Below, piece after piece: positions 11,181 to 20,499 of a DNA stretch of 64,000 nucleotides; the stretch's first letter is position 1; every line of letters starts with the position of its first letter. Under the pieces are notes generated by a model. It was given only the letters and a program-made list of their open reading frames with translations, ran no database searches and was not told the origin of the DNA. The DNA comes from Pseudarthrobacter enclensis. GTDB taxonomy: Bacteria > Actinomycetota > Actinomycetes > Actinomycetales > Micrococcaceae. The stretch lies in assembly GCF_030811655.1 (NCBI RefSeq), contig NZ_JAUSRE010000024.1, positions 1-64,000 on the forward strand. The letters are read 5' to 3'. The translations under genes and the position numbers were made by a program.

Positions 11181-12233
11181 ATGAGCGCATCCTCCATCGA
11201 TCTTGCAGTTATTCCCGGCGACGGCATCGGCCCCGAAGTTATTGCCGAGGCCCTCAAAGTCCTGGAAAAGGCCGTCGCCGCGGAGGGTGCCGAGCTCAAG
11301 CAAACGCACTACCAGCTCGGTGCCGAGCACTGGCTCGCCACGGGGGAGACCCTCCCGGACCACGTCCTGGAAGACCTGAAGACCCGGGATGCCATCCTCT
11401 TTGGTGCCGTGGGCGCCGCTCCCGGCGACACGCGCATCCCTTCGGGAATCATCGAGCGTGAGCTGCTCCTCAAGCTCCGCTTCAGCCTGGACCACTACGT
11501 CAACCTGCGGCCTTCCCGGCTCTACGGCACGGTGGGCAGCCCGCTGGCCAACCCGGGAACCATCGACTTCATCGTGGTGCGCGAGGGAACCGAGGGCCCG
11601 TATGTCGGCAACGGCGGTTCGCTGCGGGCGGGAACCCCGCACGAGGTAGCCACGGAAGTGTCCCTGAACACGGCCCACGGCGTGGAGCGCGTGGTCCGCG
11701 ATGCCTTCCGCCGCGCCAGCCTCCGGGAACGCAAGCACGTCACCCTGGTGCACAAGCACAATGTCCTGGTCTTCGCCGGGCACTTGTGGAAGCGCACGGT
11801 TGAAGCTGTCGCCCAGGAATTCCCCGGTGTCACCCACGACTACCTGCACGTGGACGCCGCCACCATCTTCATGGTCACCGATCCGTCCCGTTTCGACGTG
11901 ATCGTGACCGACAACCTGTTCGGCGACATCATCACCGACCTCGCCGCTGCCATCACGGGCGGCATCGGCCTGGCAGCGTCCGGCAACATCAACATGGACC
12001 GGACTGCACCCTCCATGTTCGAGCCGGTCCACGGCTCCGCGCCGGACATCGCCGGGCAGGGCAAGGCAGACCCCACCGCGGCCATCCTTTCCGCAGCCCT
12101 CCTGCTGGACCACCTGGGCTACGCCGACGCCGCCCGCCGGATCGAAGCGGCCGTTGTTGCGGACGTCGAAAAGCGCGACGGCACGGCACGCAGCACCAGC
12201 GCCGTCGGCGACGCCATCGCCGCCGGCCTCTAG
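11181..12233 (+). CDS. leuB: 3-isopropylmalate dehydrogenase
   Basis: It oxidatively decarboxylates 3-isopropylmalate to 2-oxoisocaproate with NAD+ in leucine synthesis. The 350 residues include the opening [19 protein letters not shown], the substrate-binding arginine region ([12 protein letters not shown]), the [25 protein letters not shown] segment (given here only as landmark [12 protein letters not shown] for the metal-binding aspartates) and [18 protein letters not shown]. There is no ribosome site before the ATG; a -10 box six bases upstream indicates a leaderless message. The gene is separate from leuCD, but an IclR-type leucine regulator occurs at 21,665 in this window. Confidence 0.96.
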   Translation: MSASSIDLAVIPGDGIGPEVIAEALKVLEKAVAAEGAELKQTHYQLGAEHWLATGETLPDHVLEDLKTRDAILFGAVGAAPGDTRIPSGIIERELLLKLRFSLDHYVNLRPSRLYGTVGSPLANPGTIDFIVVREGTEGPYVGNGGSLRAGTPHEVATEVSLNTAHGVERVVRDAFRRASLRERKHVTLVHKHNVLVFAGHLWKRTVEAVAQEFPGVTHDYLHVDAATIFMVTDPSRFDVIVTDNLFGDIITDLAAAITGGIGLAASGNINMDRTAPSMFEPVHGSAPDIAGQGKADPTAAILSAALLLDHLGYADAARRIEAAVVADVEKRDGTARSTSAVGDAIAAGL

Positions 12234-12305
12234 CTGTACTGCCCCGGCAGGTTGCCGGCGGCTTCGGGCGTAAGCTTGTCTCGAATCACCAAATGCCGCC
12301 TTGCA

Positions 12306-12319
12306 GTTCAGCGCTGAAC
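12306..12319. promoter_or_regulatory. Palindrome upstream of ilvE
   Basis: GTTCAGCGCTGAAC is a perfect 14-base palindrome ending 26 bases before the ilvE start. It could be an operator or an RNA hairpin near the ribosome site. There is no direct evidence for a binding protein. Confidence 0.35.
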
Positions 12320-12345
12320 CCGGGGCGGCCGATCGTGGAGGAACC

Positions 12346-13458
12346 ATGACTCAGACCGCCCATGGCGTCGAATTCACCCGGCAGCCCTCGGAGAACCCGA
12401 AGTCCGCCGAAGAGCGTGCAGCCATCCTGGCAAACCCGGGATTCGGCAACTACTTCACCGACCACACCGCCATCGTCGACTACAGCGTTGACGCGGACGG
12501 CAACGGCGGCTGGCACGACGCGCGCATCGAACCCTACGGTCCGATTGTCCTGGACCCCTCCGCAGCCGTGTTCCACTACGGCCAGGAAATTTTCGAGGGG
12601 CTCAAGGCCTACCGGCACGCGGACGGCTCCGTCTGGACCTTCCGCCCCGAAGCCAACGCGGCACGCCTGAACAAGTCCGCCCGCCGGCTTGCCCTGCCAG
12701 AGCTGCCGGCCGAATACTTCCTTGGCGCGATCCGTGAACTGGTGGCCGTTGACAAGGAGTGGGTTCCTTCCGGCGACGGCGAGGCCCTGTACCTGCGGCC
12801 CTTCATGATCGCCACGGAGGCTTTCCTGGGTGTCCGCGCTGCGCGTGAAGTGTCTTTCCGGGTGATCGCATCACCTGCCGGCAACTACTTCGGCGGCGAA
12901 CTCAAGCCGGTGTCCATCTGGATCTCGCGCCAGTACGCCCGTGCAGGCCGCGGCGGCACCGGCGACGCCAAGTGTGGCGGCAACTACGCTGCCTCCCTGA
13001 TCGCACAGCAGGAAGCCGAAGCCAACGGCTGCAAGCAGGTGCTGTTCCTTGACCAGGCCAACGACAATGCTGTCGAAGAGCTGGGCGGCATGAACGTGTT
13101 CTTCGTCATGAAGGACGGCTCGCTGGCAACCCCCGCGCTGACCGGCACCATCCTGGAAGGCGTCACCCGCATGTCCGTTATCCAGGTGGCCAAGGACATG
13201 GGCCGCGAGGTGGCCGAACGCAAGATTACCCTCGACGAGTGGCGCGACGGCGTGGCCTCCGGGGAGATCACTGAGGTCTTCGCCTGCGGCACCGCAGCGG
13301 TCATCACCCCCATTGGAGTCCTGAAGGACGCCACCGAATTCATCGGCTCCGAGGACGCCAAAGCCGGCGAGGTAACCATGGCCATCCGCGAAAAGCTCCT
13401 GGGCATCCAGACCGGCGTCGAGCCGGACACACACGGCTGGCTCACCCGCCTGGCATAG
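12346..13458 (+). CDS. ilvE: Branched-chain amino acid aminotransferase
   Basis: This PLP enzyme of fold class IV performs the last step to valine, leucine and isoleucine. In its 370 residues are the [20 protein letters not shown] entry, the PLP lysine in [12 protein letters not shown] (near residue 209) and the [13 protein letters not shown] phosphate loop. The ATG at 12346 has a GGAGGA site six bases upstream; an in-frame TTG at 12301 lacks one. It lies 112 bases after leuB and is closed by a 13-bp terminator shared with the convergent gene. Confidence 0.95.
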   Translation: MTQTAHGVEFTRQPSENPKSAEERAAILANPGFGNYFTDHTAIVDYSVDADGNGGWHDARIEPYGPIVLDPSAAVFHYGQEIFEGLKAYRHADGSVWTFRPEANAARLNKSARRLALPELPAEYFLGAIRELVAVDKEWVPSGDGEALYLRPFMIATEAFLGVRAAREVSFRVIASPAGNYFGGELKPVSIWISRQYARAGRGGTGDAKCGGNYAASLIAQQEAEANGCKQVLFLDQANDNAVEELGGMNVFFVMKDGSLATPALTGTILEGVTRMSVIQVAKDMGREVAERKITLDEWRDGVASGEITEVFACGTAAVITPIGVLKDATEFIGSEDAKAGEVTMAIREKLLGIQTGVEPDTHGWLTRLA

Positions 13459-13480
13459 TTCCGGGCTGCAAAGTACGACG

Positions 13481-13515
13481 GCGCCTGCCGGACTTTGGTC
13501 CGGCAGGCGCTGTTC
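13481..13515. terminator. Bidirectional terminator between ilvE and the 197-aa gene
   Basis: GCGCCTGCCGGAC (13481-13493) and GTCCGGCAGGCGC (13498-13510) form a perfect 13-bp stem with a TTTG loop. It sits between two convergent genes. Confidence 0.75.
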
Positions 13516-13539
13516 TGCGTTACGGCCTACGGCGGTGAT

Positions 13540-14133
13540 TCAGCGCCGCGCTGCCTTCCGTGCGGCGTTCTTCATGGCTTTGCGCGACACCGGCTTGAGT
13601 GCCTTGCGGGCTGCTTCCTCCGACAGGGCCCGGTTGCGTCGGGCGTCGACGATGTCGTTCCACAGCGTGGTGGCGAAGACACCGCCATCCTGGGCGTAGA
13701 CATCGTACGGGTAGCCGGCGAAGACGGAGGGCGTGGCGCCGCCGGTGAACAGGTCTTTGTTGCCAGCCTTGGCCACGGCGTCGCCCAGAGCCCAGGTGCG
13801 GGTCAGGTGGCGGGTGAGGTTTTCCTGCACGAACACGTTGGCGTCGCTGGAACGGGATGCCTGGTCCAGCAGGGTTTCCAGGTCTGCGGCCAGGATTGCG
13901 GCGCCGGCCTGGTCCGCCGGTGCGGATGCAGCGTCCACTTCCGCAGTGATCGCGGCGACGGCTTCGGTCCAGTCGGCCGTCTCGCGGAACTTCTTCCAGG
14001 TGGGGAACCACACGATGCTGCCTGTGGCGTGATTGTGGACGTGCAGCAGGCCGGTGGCCTTTTCGGTAGCCGAGTGGTCGTGGCCGTCTGCGTCGGCTTG
14101 GGCGAGAAGGTCTGCGAGTGTTGCGGTGCTCAT
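13540..14133 (-). CDS. Conserved hypothetical protein, function unknown
   Basis: A 197-residue protein I do not recognise. The N-terminal third carries LLHVHNHATGSIVWFPTWKK (near residues 29-48), the middle is alanine-rich and helical, and the C-terminus is strongly basic (KALKPVSRKAMKNAARKAAR), like a nucleic-acid or membrane contact tail. There is no signal peptide or membrane helix. The ATG at 14133 has an AGGAAG about 15 bases upstream; G/C third-position bias supports it as real. It is convergent with ilvE and divergent from the metallo-hydrolase gene. Confidence 0.7.
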   Translation of the reverse strand: MSTATLADLLAQADADGHDHSATEKATGLLHVHNHATGSIVWFPTWKKFRETADWTEAVAAITAEVDAASAPADQAGAAILAADLETLLDQASRSSDANVFVQENLTRHLTRTWALGDAVAKAGNKDLFTGGATPSVFAGYPYDVYAQDGGVFATTLWNDIVDARRNRALSEEAARKALKPVSRKAMKNAARKAARR

Positions 14134-14266
14134 GGGAGATCCAGGCTTCCTGTGGGGAACGTGGTGCTGTCATCGGGTGCCAACCCGGGGCGCCCGCAGT
14201 TCTATTCCGCCATCCTGTGGTGGAGACGGACTGGGGAGGGGCGGCGCCGGATGCAAGGATGGTTCA

Positions 14267-15091
14267 GTGACCTCCCATCCCGGCCCCGCCCTGCAGCGCA
14301 GCTCCCCGCTGACCCGTTTCATCCTGGCCCCCAATCCCGGCCCCATGAGCCTGGACGGCACCAACTCCTTCCTTGTTGCTGCCCCGGGGCACTCCGCCCT
14401 GGTGGTGGTGGACCCGGGCCCCCTGGATGAAACGCACCTGTGCGCGCTGGCCGGGGCGGGCGACGTCGAACTTGTCCTGGTGACGCACCGGCACCCAGAC
14501 CACACGGCAGGATCCGCACGCCTGCATGAACTGACGGGTGCGCCGGTCCGTGCCGCGGACCCGGCCCACTGCCATGGCGGGGGAAAGCCCCTGGCCAACG
14601 GCGAAGCCATCCATGCGGCAGGAGTGGACATCACCGTGCTGGCCACCCCGGGCCATACCTCGGACTCCGTCTGCTTCCACCTGCCGGCGGACGGTCAATG
14701 CGGATCGGTGCTCACGGGGGACACCGTCCTTGGCCGGGGCACTACCGTGCTGGACTATCCGGACGGCACCCTTGGCGAGTACCTCGCATCCCTGGACCGG
14801 CTGGAAGCCCTGGGGCCCGCCACGGTCCTTCCCGCCCACGGCCCCGTGCTGCCGTCCCTTGAGGCGATCGCCAGGGATTACCGGGCGCACCGGGAGGACC
14901 GGCTGGCGCAGGTCCGCGCCGCGCTGGGCCTGCTGGGCCGGGATGCATCCGTGGGTGAGGTGGCCGACGCCGTCTATGCCGACGTCGGACCTTCCGTCCG
15001 GCGGGCTGCCGAACTGTCCGTGGCCGCGCAGCTGTCCTACCTGCGCGGTGGCGCCGAAGGGCAACCCGGCGCCGGCGGGACGGTAGGGTAG
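14267..15091 (+). CDS. Metallo-beta-lactamase-fold hydrolase (glyoxalase II-like)
   Basis: A 274-residue MBL-fold enzyme. The zinc signature appears as VTHRHPDHTAGSARLHELTG (near residue 66), with further metal ligands in TPGHTSDSVCFH, LTGDTVLGRG and PAHGPV. A C-terminal helical region of about 70 residues resembles LACTB2-type proteins. The substrate is not predictable: thioester, RNA or lactone hydrolysis are all known in the family. The GTG at 14267 starts at the conserved domain; a weak -10-like AAGGAT lies six bases before it. The TAG is five bases before the FAH-family ATG. Confidence 0.82.
   Translation: MTSHPGPALQRSSPLTRFILAPNPGPMSLDGTNSFLVAAPGHSALVVVDPGPLDETHLCALAGAGDVELVLVTHRHPDHTAGSARLHELTGAPVRAADPAHCHGGGKPLANGEAIHAAGVDITVLATPGHTSDSVCFHLPADGQCGSVLTGDTVLGRGTTVLDYPDGTLGEYLASLDRLEALGPATVLPAHGPVLPSLEAIARDYRAHREDRLAQVRAALGLLGRDASVGEVADAVYADVGPSVRRAAELSVAAQLSYLRGGAEGQPGAGGTVG
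15084..15089 (+). promoter_or_regulatory. -10 box of a possible leaderless promoter for the FAH-family gene
   Basis: TAGGGT ends seven bases before the ATG at 15097, inside the stop region of the preceding gene. The AGGAG just before the ATG is too close (two bases) to act as a normal ribosome site, so a leaderless start is plausible. Confidence 0.4.
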
Positions 15092-15096
15092 GAGCC

Positions 15097-15873
15097 ATGC
15101 GTATTGCCAGGTTTGTAGTCGATTCCGATCCCCTGTACGGCGTTGTTGAAGGTGAACCGGGCAGTGAGGAAATCACTGTCATCCACGGCGATCCCTTCTT
15201 CAATGGAGTGGAGCGGACGTCCGTGCGCCACAAGCTGGAGGACGTCCGGCTGCTGGCGCCCATCATCCCCCGCAGCAAGGTGATCGGCGTCGGCCGGAAC
15301 TTCGTTGAGCACGCGAAGGAACTGGGCAACGAGGTCCCGGCCCAGCCGCTGTTGTTCCTGAAGCCCAACACCGCCGTCGTTGGTCCCAACGATCCCGTGG
15401 TGCTGCCGGAATTCTCGGAGGAGGTGTCCTTCGAAGCCGAACTGTGCGTGGTTATCGGCCGGATCTGCAAGGACGTCCCCGAGGAGCGCGTGGATGACGT
15501 CATTTTCGGCTACACCTGCGGCAATGACCTCACCGCGCGCGACGTGCAGAAGACGGACCTGCAGTGGACCCGCGCCAAGGGCTTCGACACCTCCGCCCCG
15601 CTGGGGCCCTGGATCGAAACCGACCTGGACACCGAAGACCTCCAGATCACCGGCAGGCTCAACGGGGAAGTGCGCCAGGACGGCAGCACCAGCCAGATGA
15701 TCCGCGGCGTGCGTGAACTGGTGTCCGTGGTATCCCAGGCCTTCACCTTGCTGCCGGGCGACGTGATCATGACCGGCACCCCCGCGGGTGTTGGCCTGGT
15801 CAAGGAAGGCGACCGTTTCGAGGTGGAGATCGAGGGCATCGGCCGCCTCTCCAACCCGATCGTCCGCCGCTAG
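15097..15873 (+). CDS. Fumarylacetoacetate hydrolase family protein
   Basis: A 258-residue FAH-fold protein. Landmarks are [28 protein letters not shown], the metal-binding [11 protein letters not shown] (Glu-x-Glu type), [14 protein letters not shown] and the C-terminal MTGTPAGVG. The family covers acylpyruvate hydrolases, oxaloacetate decarboxylases and isomerases of aromatic catabolism, so the exact substrate is open. It lies between an MBL-fold hydrolase and gltX on the same strand. Confidence 0.88.
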   Translation: MRIARFVVDSDPLYGVVEGEPGSEEITVIHGDPFFNGVERTSVRHKLEDVRLLAPIIPRSKVIGVGRNFVEHAKELGNEVPAQPLLFLKPNTAVVGPNDPVVLPEFSEEVSFEAELCVVIGRICKDVPEERVDDVIFGYTCGNDLTARDVQKTDLQWTRAKGFDTSAPLGPWIETDLDTEDLQITGRLNGEVRQDGSTSQMIRGVRELVSVVSQAFTLLPGDVIMTGTPAGVGLVKEGDRFEVEIEGIGRLSNPIVRR

Positions 15874-15931
15874 CCGGGTCCTGCGGGACGGGAGGGCTGC
15901 ACCCGGGCAGGCGGGTAAAGTTGAAGCCACT

Positions 15932-17446
15932 ATGAGTATCGCTTCTTCGTCACCCGCCGCCTCCATCCCGCCCGTCACCGCCGAGACGCCCGTCAGGGTC
16001 CGTTTCTGCCCGTCACCCACGGGCACCCCGCACGTGGGGCTGATCCGGACGGCCCTGTTCAACTGGGCCTACGCGCGCCACACCAAGGGCACGCTGGTCT
16101 TCCGGATCGAGGACACGGATGCCGCGCGCGACAGCGAAGAAAGCTACCACCAGCTGCTGGACGCGCTGAAGTGGCTGGGCATCGACTGGGATGAGGGCGT
16201 GGAAGTGGGCGGCCCCCACGAGCCGTACCGGCAGTCCCAGCGCGGCGACATCTACCAGGACGTCATCAAGCGGCTGCACGACGGCGGTTTCATTTACGAG
16301 TCCTTCTCCACCCCGGAGGAGATCGAGGCACGCCACCGCGCCGCCGGCCGGGACCCCAAGCTGGGCTATGACGGCTTTGACCGGCACCTGACGGAGGAGC
16401 AGCTGGCGCAGTACCGGTCAGAGGGCCGCCAGGCCGTCCTCCGCCTCCGCATGCCGGATGAGGACATCACGTTCAACGACCTGGTCCGCGGTGAGATCAC
16501 GTTCAAGGCCGGATCCGTGCCCGACTTCGCCGTGGTCCGTGCCAACGGTGCACCGCTGTACACCCTGGTCAACCCCGTGGATGACGCCCTGATGGGCATC
16601 ACCCATGTGCTGCGCGGCGAGGACCTGCTCAGCTCCACCCCGCGACAGGTTGCGCTGTACAGGGCGCTTTACGCGATTGGCGTCGCCGAGTACATGCCGG
16701 AGTTCGGCCACCTGCCCTACGTGATGGGTCAGGGCAACAAGAAGCTTTCCAAGCGCGATCCCGAGTCCAGCCTCTTCCTGCACCGCGAGAGGGGCTTCAT
16801 CCCCGAAGGGCTCCTGAACTACCTGTCCCTGCTGGGCTGGTCCCTCAGCGCTGACGAGGACATCTTCACGGTGGAGCAGCTCGTTCAGCACTTCAACATC
16901 CACGACGTCCTGGGCAACCCTGCCCGCTTCGACCTCAAAAAAGCCGAGGCCATCAACGGCACGCACGTCCGGATGCTCGAGCCCAAGGCGTTCCGTGACC
17001 GGGTGGCCCATTACCTGCGCGAAGCCGGACTGGTGGGGGAGATCCTGACGGACCGCGAGGAAGAGATTGTCACCGAAGCCGCACCCCTGATCCAGGAGCG
17101 CATCACGCTGCTGGGCGAAGCACCGGAGATGCTGGGTTTCCTGTTCAAGGCCGACGACGCCATCGACATCGCCGATGACGCCCGGAAGGGCCTTCCCGAC
17201 AACCTTTCCGAGGTGCTGGACGCCGCCATCGCCGCACTGGAGTCGGTGGAGGACTGGACGGCGGAAGACATCCAGGCCGCCCTGAAGCAGGCCCTGGTGG
17301 AGGACATGGGGATCAAGCCGCGGCTTGCGTTCGGGCCCGTCCGCACGGCTGTTTCCGGCCGCCGCGTCTCGCCGCCCCTGTTCGAGTCCATGGTGATCCT
17401 GGGCAAAGAGTCCTCCCTGCGCCGGCTCCGCGCCTTCCGCGGCTGA
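15932..17446 (+). CDS. gltX: Glutamate--tRNA ligase
   Basis: It charges tRNA-Glu. The 504-residue class I synthetase has its HIGH motif as [20 protein letters not shown] (residues 30-49) and KMSKS as [12 protein letters not shown] (near 271). The ATG at 15932 is chosen over an in-frame ATG at 15788, which lies inside the preceding gene. A TAAAGT -10-like box (15916-15921) ends ten bases before the ATG, so the leader is only a few bases long. The stop overlaps the next ATG (TGATG). Confidence 0.95.
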   Translation: MSIASSSPAASIPPVTAETPVRVRFCPSPTGTPHVGLIRTALFNWAYARHTKGTLVFRIEDTDAARDSEESYHQLLDALKWLGIDWDEGVEVGGPHEPYRQSQRGDIYQDVIKRLHDGGFIYESFSTPEEIEARHRAAGRDPKLGYDGFDRHLTEEQLAQYRSEGRQAVLRLRMPDEDITFNDLVRGEITFKAGSVPDFAVVRANGAPLYTLVNPVDDALMGITHVLRGEDLLSSTPRQVALYRALYAIGVAEYMPEFGHLPYVMGQGNKKLSKRDPESSLFLHRERGFIPEGLLNYLSLLGWSLSADEDIFTVEQLVQHFNIHDVLGNPARFDLKKAEAINGTHVRMLEPKAFRDRVAHYLREAGLVGEILTDREEEIVTEAAPLIQERITLLGEAPEMLGFLFKADDAIDIADDARKGLPDNLSEVLDAAIAALESVEDWTAEDIQAALKQALVEDMGIKPRLAFGPVRTAVSGRRVSPPLFESMVILGKESSLRRLRAFRG

Positions 17447-18183
17447 TGAGTGCCCCAAGCCGGGCGCGTGCCGGTGTCCTGACCACGCCGTTCGGGGTGG
17501 TCAGGGGCGTACTGTTCGACATCGACGACACCCTGGTGGACCTGGAGTACTCAATGACCACCGCCCTGCGGGAGGTCAGTGAGCACCTCCTGCCCGGCCT
17601 GGACCAGGCCGGGTGGGAGCGGTTCGGCCGCATCTTCACCCATGAGACGACGCACTTCTACGACCGCTACCTGGCCGGGGAGCTGACCTTCAACGAACAG
17701 CGGCTCCTGCGTGGGCGGGCCGCGCTTGGGCATTTCGGGGTGGAACTGGCCGACGGTGAGGAATCGCACCGGTGGCTGACGGCGTACATGGAAAAGCAGC
17801 CTGCATACGTCAAGCCGTTTCCCGACGTGCTGCCCCTGCTGGACGCCCTGGACGGTGCGGGCGTCCCTTACGGAGCCGTGAGCAACAACGTCCACGACTA
17901 CCAGCGGGCCAAGCTGGACGGCGCGGGGTTGGAGCGGATCACCCATCTGGTGGGGACCGACACCCTGGGTGTGGCCAAGCCCAACCCGGCAATGTACCTC
18001 GAAGGCGTCCGGCTGCTCGGCACGGCCCCGGGAGAAACGCTGTATGTGGGGGACAACCGCCTGCTTGACGCGGAAGGCTCGACGGCGGCCGGGCTCGTGG
18101 GCGTCTGGCTCAACCGGGTGGGGGAAATCGTGGAGGACTTCGACGACGGCATGGTCGCGTCCCTCGATCAGCTTTTGAAGTAG
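17446..18183 (+). CDS. HAD-superfamily hydrolase
   Basis: A 245-residue HAD phosphatase with the nucleophile motif FDIDDTLVD (near residue 25), a helical cap, AVSNNVHDYQRAKL (motif II), and the KPNPAMY and YVGDNRLLDAEGS motifs (III and IV). The start codon overlaps the gltX stop by one base, so translation is coupled. Substrate is unknown; small phosphorylated metabolites are usual for this subfamily. Confidence 0.87.
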   Translation: MSAPSRARAGVLTTPFGVVRGVLFDIDDTLVDLEYSMTTALREVSEHLLPGLDQAGWERFGRIFTHETTHFYDRYLAGELTFNEQRLLRGRAALGHFGVELADGEESHRWLTAYMEKQPAYVKPFPDVLPLLDALDGAGVPYGAVSNNVHDYQRAKLDGAGLERITHLVGTDTLGVAKPNPAMYLEGVRLLGTAPGETLYVGDNRLLDAEGSTAAGLVGVWLNRVGEIVEDFDDGMVASLDQLLK

Positions 18184-18198
18184 CGATCAGACCGTCAC

Positions 18199-18230
18199 GG
18201 CCGCGGTCCTGTCAGTGCAGGACCGCGGCC
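18199..18230. terminator. Bidirectional terminator
   Basis: GGCCGCGGTCCTG (18199-18211) pairs with CAGGACCGCGGCC (18218-18230), a perfect 13-bp stem with a six-base loop, between the convergent HAD and heptad-repeat protein genes. Confidence 0.75.
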
Positions 18231-18254
18231 ACTGCCAACGGTTTGTGCCTGTTT

Positions 18255-19862
18255 TCAGCCTGCCGTTCCGGTCCGCAGGGCGCGCCTGCGAAGAAGGAAG
18301 TAGGCTGCGACGGCGGCGCCCACCAGGAGTACCACCAGCATCAGGGCGATTACAGGGTTGTCCAGCCACGACGACGGCGAAACAGCTGCGACTTTTGAGT
18401 GCAGCTCCTGCGTTCCGGCCGCGATTTTCGAGTTGCCGTCGGCCAGCTTGCCGGCGCCTTCGGCGAGTTTGCCTGAACCGTCGTCGAGCTTGCCGTTGCC
18501 CTCCGCGAGCTGGCCCGTGCCGTCAGCCAGCTGCGTGGAACCTGATTGAAGCTGCCCCGTGCCCTGGCTCAGGGTGGCGGTGCCGTCGGAGAGTGCCTGG
18601 GTTCCGGCCAGCAGGCCCGGATTGGCAGGATCGCCGTCGCCGCTGACCCCGGCGCTGAGTTTTGTGGTGCCGTCCTGCAGGTTGTTGGCGGCGTAGATCA
18701 GGCCAGGACTGTCCGGGTCGCCGGGAACGCCGTCCATGCCGACCCTGATTTTGGCGGTGCCGTCAGCCAGCATGGTGGTCCCCAGCACCATGCCGGGGTT
18801 CTGCGGGTCGGTGGCGTTGAGCTTTTGCGCCAGGATGCCGAACCCTGCCTTCAGCCGGCCCGCGCCGTCGTTCAACTGGCCGGCCCCGGAGTTCACCTTG
18901 TCAGTTCCCGCCTTCAGCTGGCCGGCGCCGTCGTTCAGTGCACCGGCACCGTCATCCACTTTTGCTGCGCCGGCATCGAGCTGGGCTGCGCCGGCGTAGG
19001 CCCTCCGGCCGCCGTCCGCCAGTTTGGCGATCTGGTCCTTGAGCACCGCCAGGGGCACCAGGCCCTGGGGTCCGTTGGCTGCGGCTTCGAGCTGGTCCAG
19101 TCCCTGGCTGAGTGCCGCAAGTCCGTCCCCCTTGGTGGGATCATTGCCGGCGCCCGGGTACCCCTTCAGCTGGCCCGCCCCGGCTGCAAGCTGGCCAGTG
19201 CCGTTCTTCAGTGCTGCCGTCCCGGCGCTGAGGCTGGCGGCGCCGGCGTCAAGCTGCCCGGTACCGGCCAGGAGCTGGCCCGTACCCGCCGCGAGCTGCC
19301 CCGCACCATCGGCCAGATTGTCCGGTGCGTTTCCGGCAGCCGTGGGAGTCAGTGCCGCGGAAAGGGCGACGGCGCCAGCCTGCAGCTTCCGGGCGCCGTC
19401 GTCCACCTGGTATACGCCCGGGACGAGTTTATTCAGGACGTCATTCTGCAGCTTGGTGGTACCGGCATGGAGTTTGTCCACACCCGGCGCCAGCTGGTCC
19501 CGCACCCCCGAAAAGACTTTCCCGGCGCCGGACTGCAGGGCCTGGGCCCCCGCGTTCAATTCGGTACTGCCATCTTTGACCTTGCGGGCGCCGTCCTTTA
19601 CCTGTACCGAGCCCTTGTCCGCGGCCCCGGCGCCCGTGGCCAGCTGCCCCGAACCGTCCTTAAGCTGCGCTGCTCCGGCGGCTGCCTGCTCTGCCCCGTC
19701 CATCAGCTGGGCAGCTCCGTTGGAGATTTGACCGGTCAGGTAGGTGTAAAAGGCAAGGAAGAGGACCAATAGCAGGGACAGGGCGACGATTGCTGTGGAT
19801 TGGGACCGAAGTCCGGGCCTGGCTGATGCGATGGCTGCAGTGCGGGTTGTCAACGCTGACAC
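18255..19862 (-). CDS. YhgE/Pip-like membrane protein with long Leu-x-x-Gly heptad repeats
   Basis: A 535-residue protein with one membrane helix near the N-terminus (IVALSLLLVLFLAFYTYLTG, about 27-46), about 450 residues of repeats of the type xxxLxxGxxxLxxG (for example QLKDGSGQLATGAG), and a C-terminal helix (VIALMLVVLLVGAAVAAYFL, about 506-525) ending in RRR. This matches the heptad-repeat class of YhgE/Pip proteins, which form envelope-spanning stalks and are often linked to export. The GTG start has a GGAA site. A TetR-like double operator lies about 105-135 bases upstream. Confidence 0.8.
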   Translation of the reverse strand: MSALTTRTAAIASARPGLRSQSTAIVALSLLLVLFLAFYTYLTGQISNGAAQLMDGAEQAAAGAAQLKDGSGQLATGAGAADKGSVQVKDGARKVKDGSTELNAGAQALQSGAGKVFSGVRDQLAPGVDKLHAGTTKLQNDVLNKLVPGVYQVDDGARKLQAGAVALSAALTPTAAGNAPDNLADGAGQLAAGTGQLLAGTGQLDAGAASLSAGTAALKNGTGQLAAGAGQLKGYPGAGNDPTKGDGLAALSQGLDQLEAAANGPQGLVPLAVLKDQIAKLADGGRRAYAGAAQLDAGAAKVDDGAGALNDGAGQLKAGTDKVNSGAGQLNDGAGRLKAGFGILAQKLNATDPQNPGMVLGTTMLADGTAKIRVGMDGVPGDPDSPGLIYAANNLQDGTTKLSAGVSGDGDPANPGLLAGTQALSDGTATLSQGTGQLQSGSTQLADGTGQLAEGNGKLDDGSGKLAEGAGKLADGNSKIAAGTQELHSKVAAVSPSSWLDNPVIALMLVVLLVGAAVAAYFLLRRRALRTGTAG

Positions 19863-20071
19863 TTCCTAACTTTCCGCCGGACGGCGCTGCCCGGTGGTGT
19901 GAACCGTGGTTGGTATGGCGTTCCCGTGTCCTCGTGGGTGCCCGGAGCAACAGGGCTGGGAGGTTGTTACCGATCGGTAACTTACTCGAGAGTAACCACA
20001 TCGACCTGCCCTGGGCAAGGGTTTGGCTGGATTGCTCCGCAGGGCGCGCCTGTGTGGCGGCGAGCCTCGAT
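19863..20071. other. Intergenic region between the heptad-repeat gene and the tRNA promoter
   Basis: No gene is seen. It holds the palindromic operator pair at 19966-19996 described separately. The rest shows no coding bias in any frame that I can support. Confidence 0.5.
19966..19996. promoter_or_regulatory. Paired palindromic operator, TetR type
   Basis: GTTACCGATCGGTAAC (19966-19981) is a perfect 16-base palindrome. It is followed immediately by TTACTC-GA-GAGTAA (19982-19995). Both share TTAC...GTAA half-sites typical of TetR-family operators. They lie upstream of the minus-strand heptad-repeat gene, in the right place to repress it. No TetR gene is in the window. Confidence 0.6.
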
Positions 20072-20100
20072 TTGTGCGAGCCGAAAGTCTCGGGTAAAGT
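20072..20100 (+). promoter_or_regulatory. Promoter of the tRNA-Gln/tRNA-Glu unit
   Basis: TTGTGC (20072-20077) and TAAAGT (20095-20100) are exactly 17 bases apart, about 65 bases before the first tRNA. Confidence 0.6.
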
Positions 20101-20164
20101 AATTTCTCGTGCTGAGGCGCACGGAGCAGGGAAAAAGCCCTGAAAACCGGCCCGAAAGTGCCAT

Positions 20165-20236
20165 TGGGATATGGTGTAATTGGCAACACTACGGTTTCTG
20201 GTACCGTCATTCTAGGTTCGAGTCCTGGTATCCCAG
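20165..20236 (+). tRNA. tRNA-Gln (anticodon CTG)
   Basis: The acceptor arm TGGGATA (20165-20171) pairs with TATCCCA (20229-20235), discriminator G. The anticodon stem ACGGT/ACCGT encloses TTCTGGT, giving anticodon CTG (20198-20200). The T arm contains GGTTCGAGTCC. CCA is not encoded (GCTC follows). Confidence 0.95.
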
Positions 20237-20364
20237 CTCTGGTTTGAAGGCTGATTTCAGCCTCGGAACAGAAGGTTTCAGGCCGGTCCGTCGATTTGAA
20301 ACCACAGCAAAGTGTGTGAAATACTCACTGAGCTTGAGCAGCGGAAACGCTGTCGAAAGTACTC

Positions 20365-20440
20365 GGCCCCATCGTATAGCGGCCTAGTACGCCGCCCTCT
20401 CACGGCGGTAACGCGGGTTCGAATCCCGCTGGGGTCACCA
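20365..20440 (+). tRNA. tRNA-Glu (anticodon CTC)
   Basis: The acceptor arm GGCCCCA (20365-20371) pairs with TGGGGTC (20430-20436), discriminator A, and CCA is encoded at 20438-20440. The anticodon stem CCGCC/GGCGG encloses CTCTCAC, giving anticodon CTC (20399-20401). It follows tRNA-Gln after 128 bases and is closed by a strong terminator. Confidence 0.95.
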
Positions 20441-20443
20441 CCG

Positions 20444-20477
20444 AAATGGTCCCGGGCAACGGCCCGGGACCATTTTT
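20444..20477 (+). terminator. Terminator of the tRNA unit
   Basis: ATGGTCCCGGG (20446-20456) pairs with CCCGGGACCAT (20463-20473), followed by T5: a textbook intrinsic terminator directly after tRNA-Glu. Confidence 0.9.
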
Positions 20478-20499
20478 GTTTCCCCAACCATCGCGTGCT

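Noticed and set aside
12301-12346. TTG start for ilvE
   Set aside because: It lies inside a palindrome without a ribosome site; GGAGGA marks the ATG at 12346.
18546-19772. Plus-strand 408-residue frame, and CRISPR-like short repeats, in the heptad-repeat gene
   Set aside because: The repetition comes from the minus-strand protein heptads; spacing and sequence vary as coding repeats do, with no conserved repeat/spacer structure.
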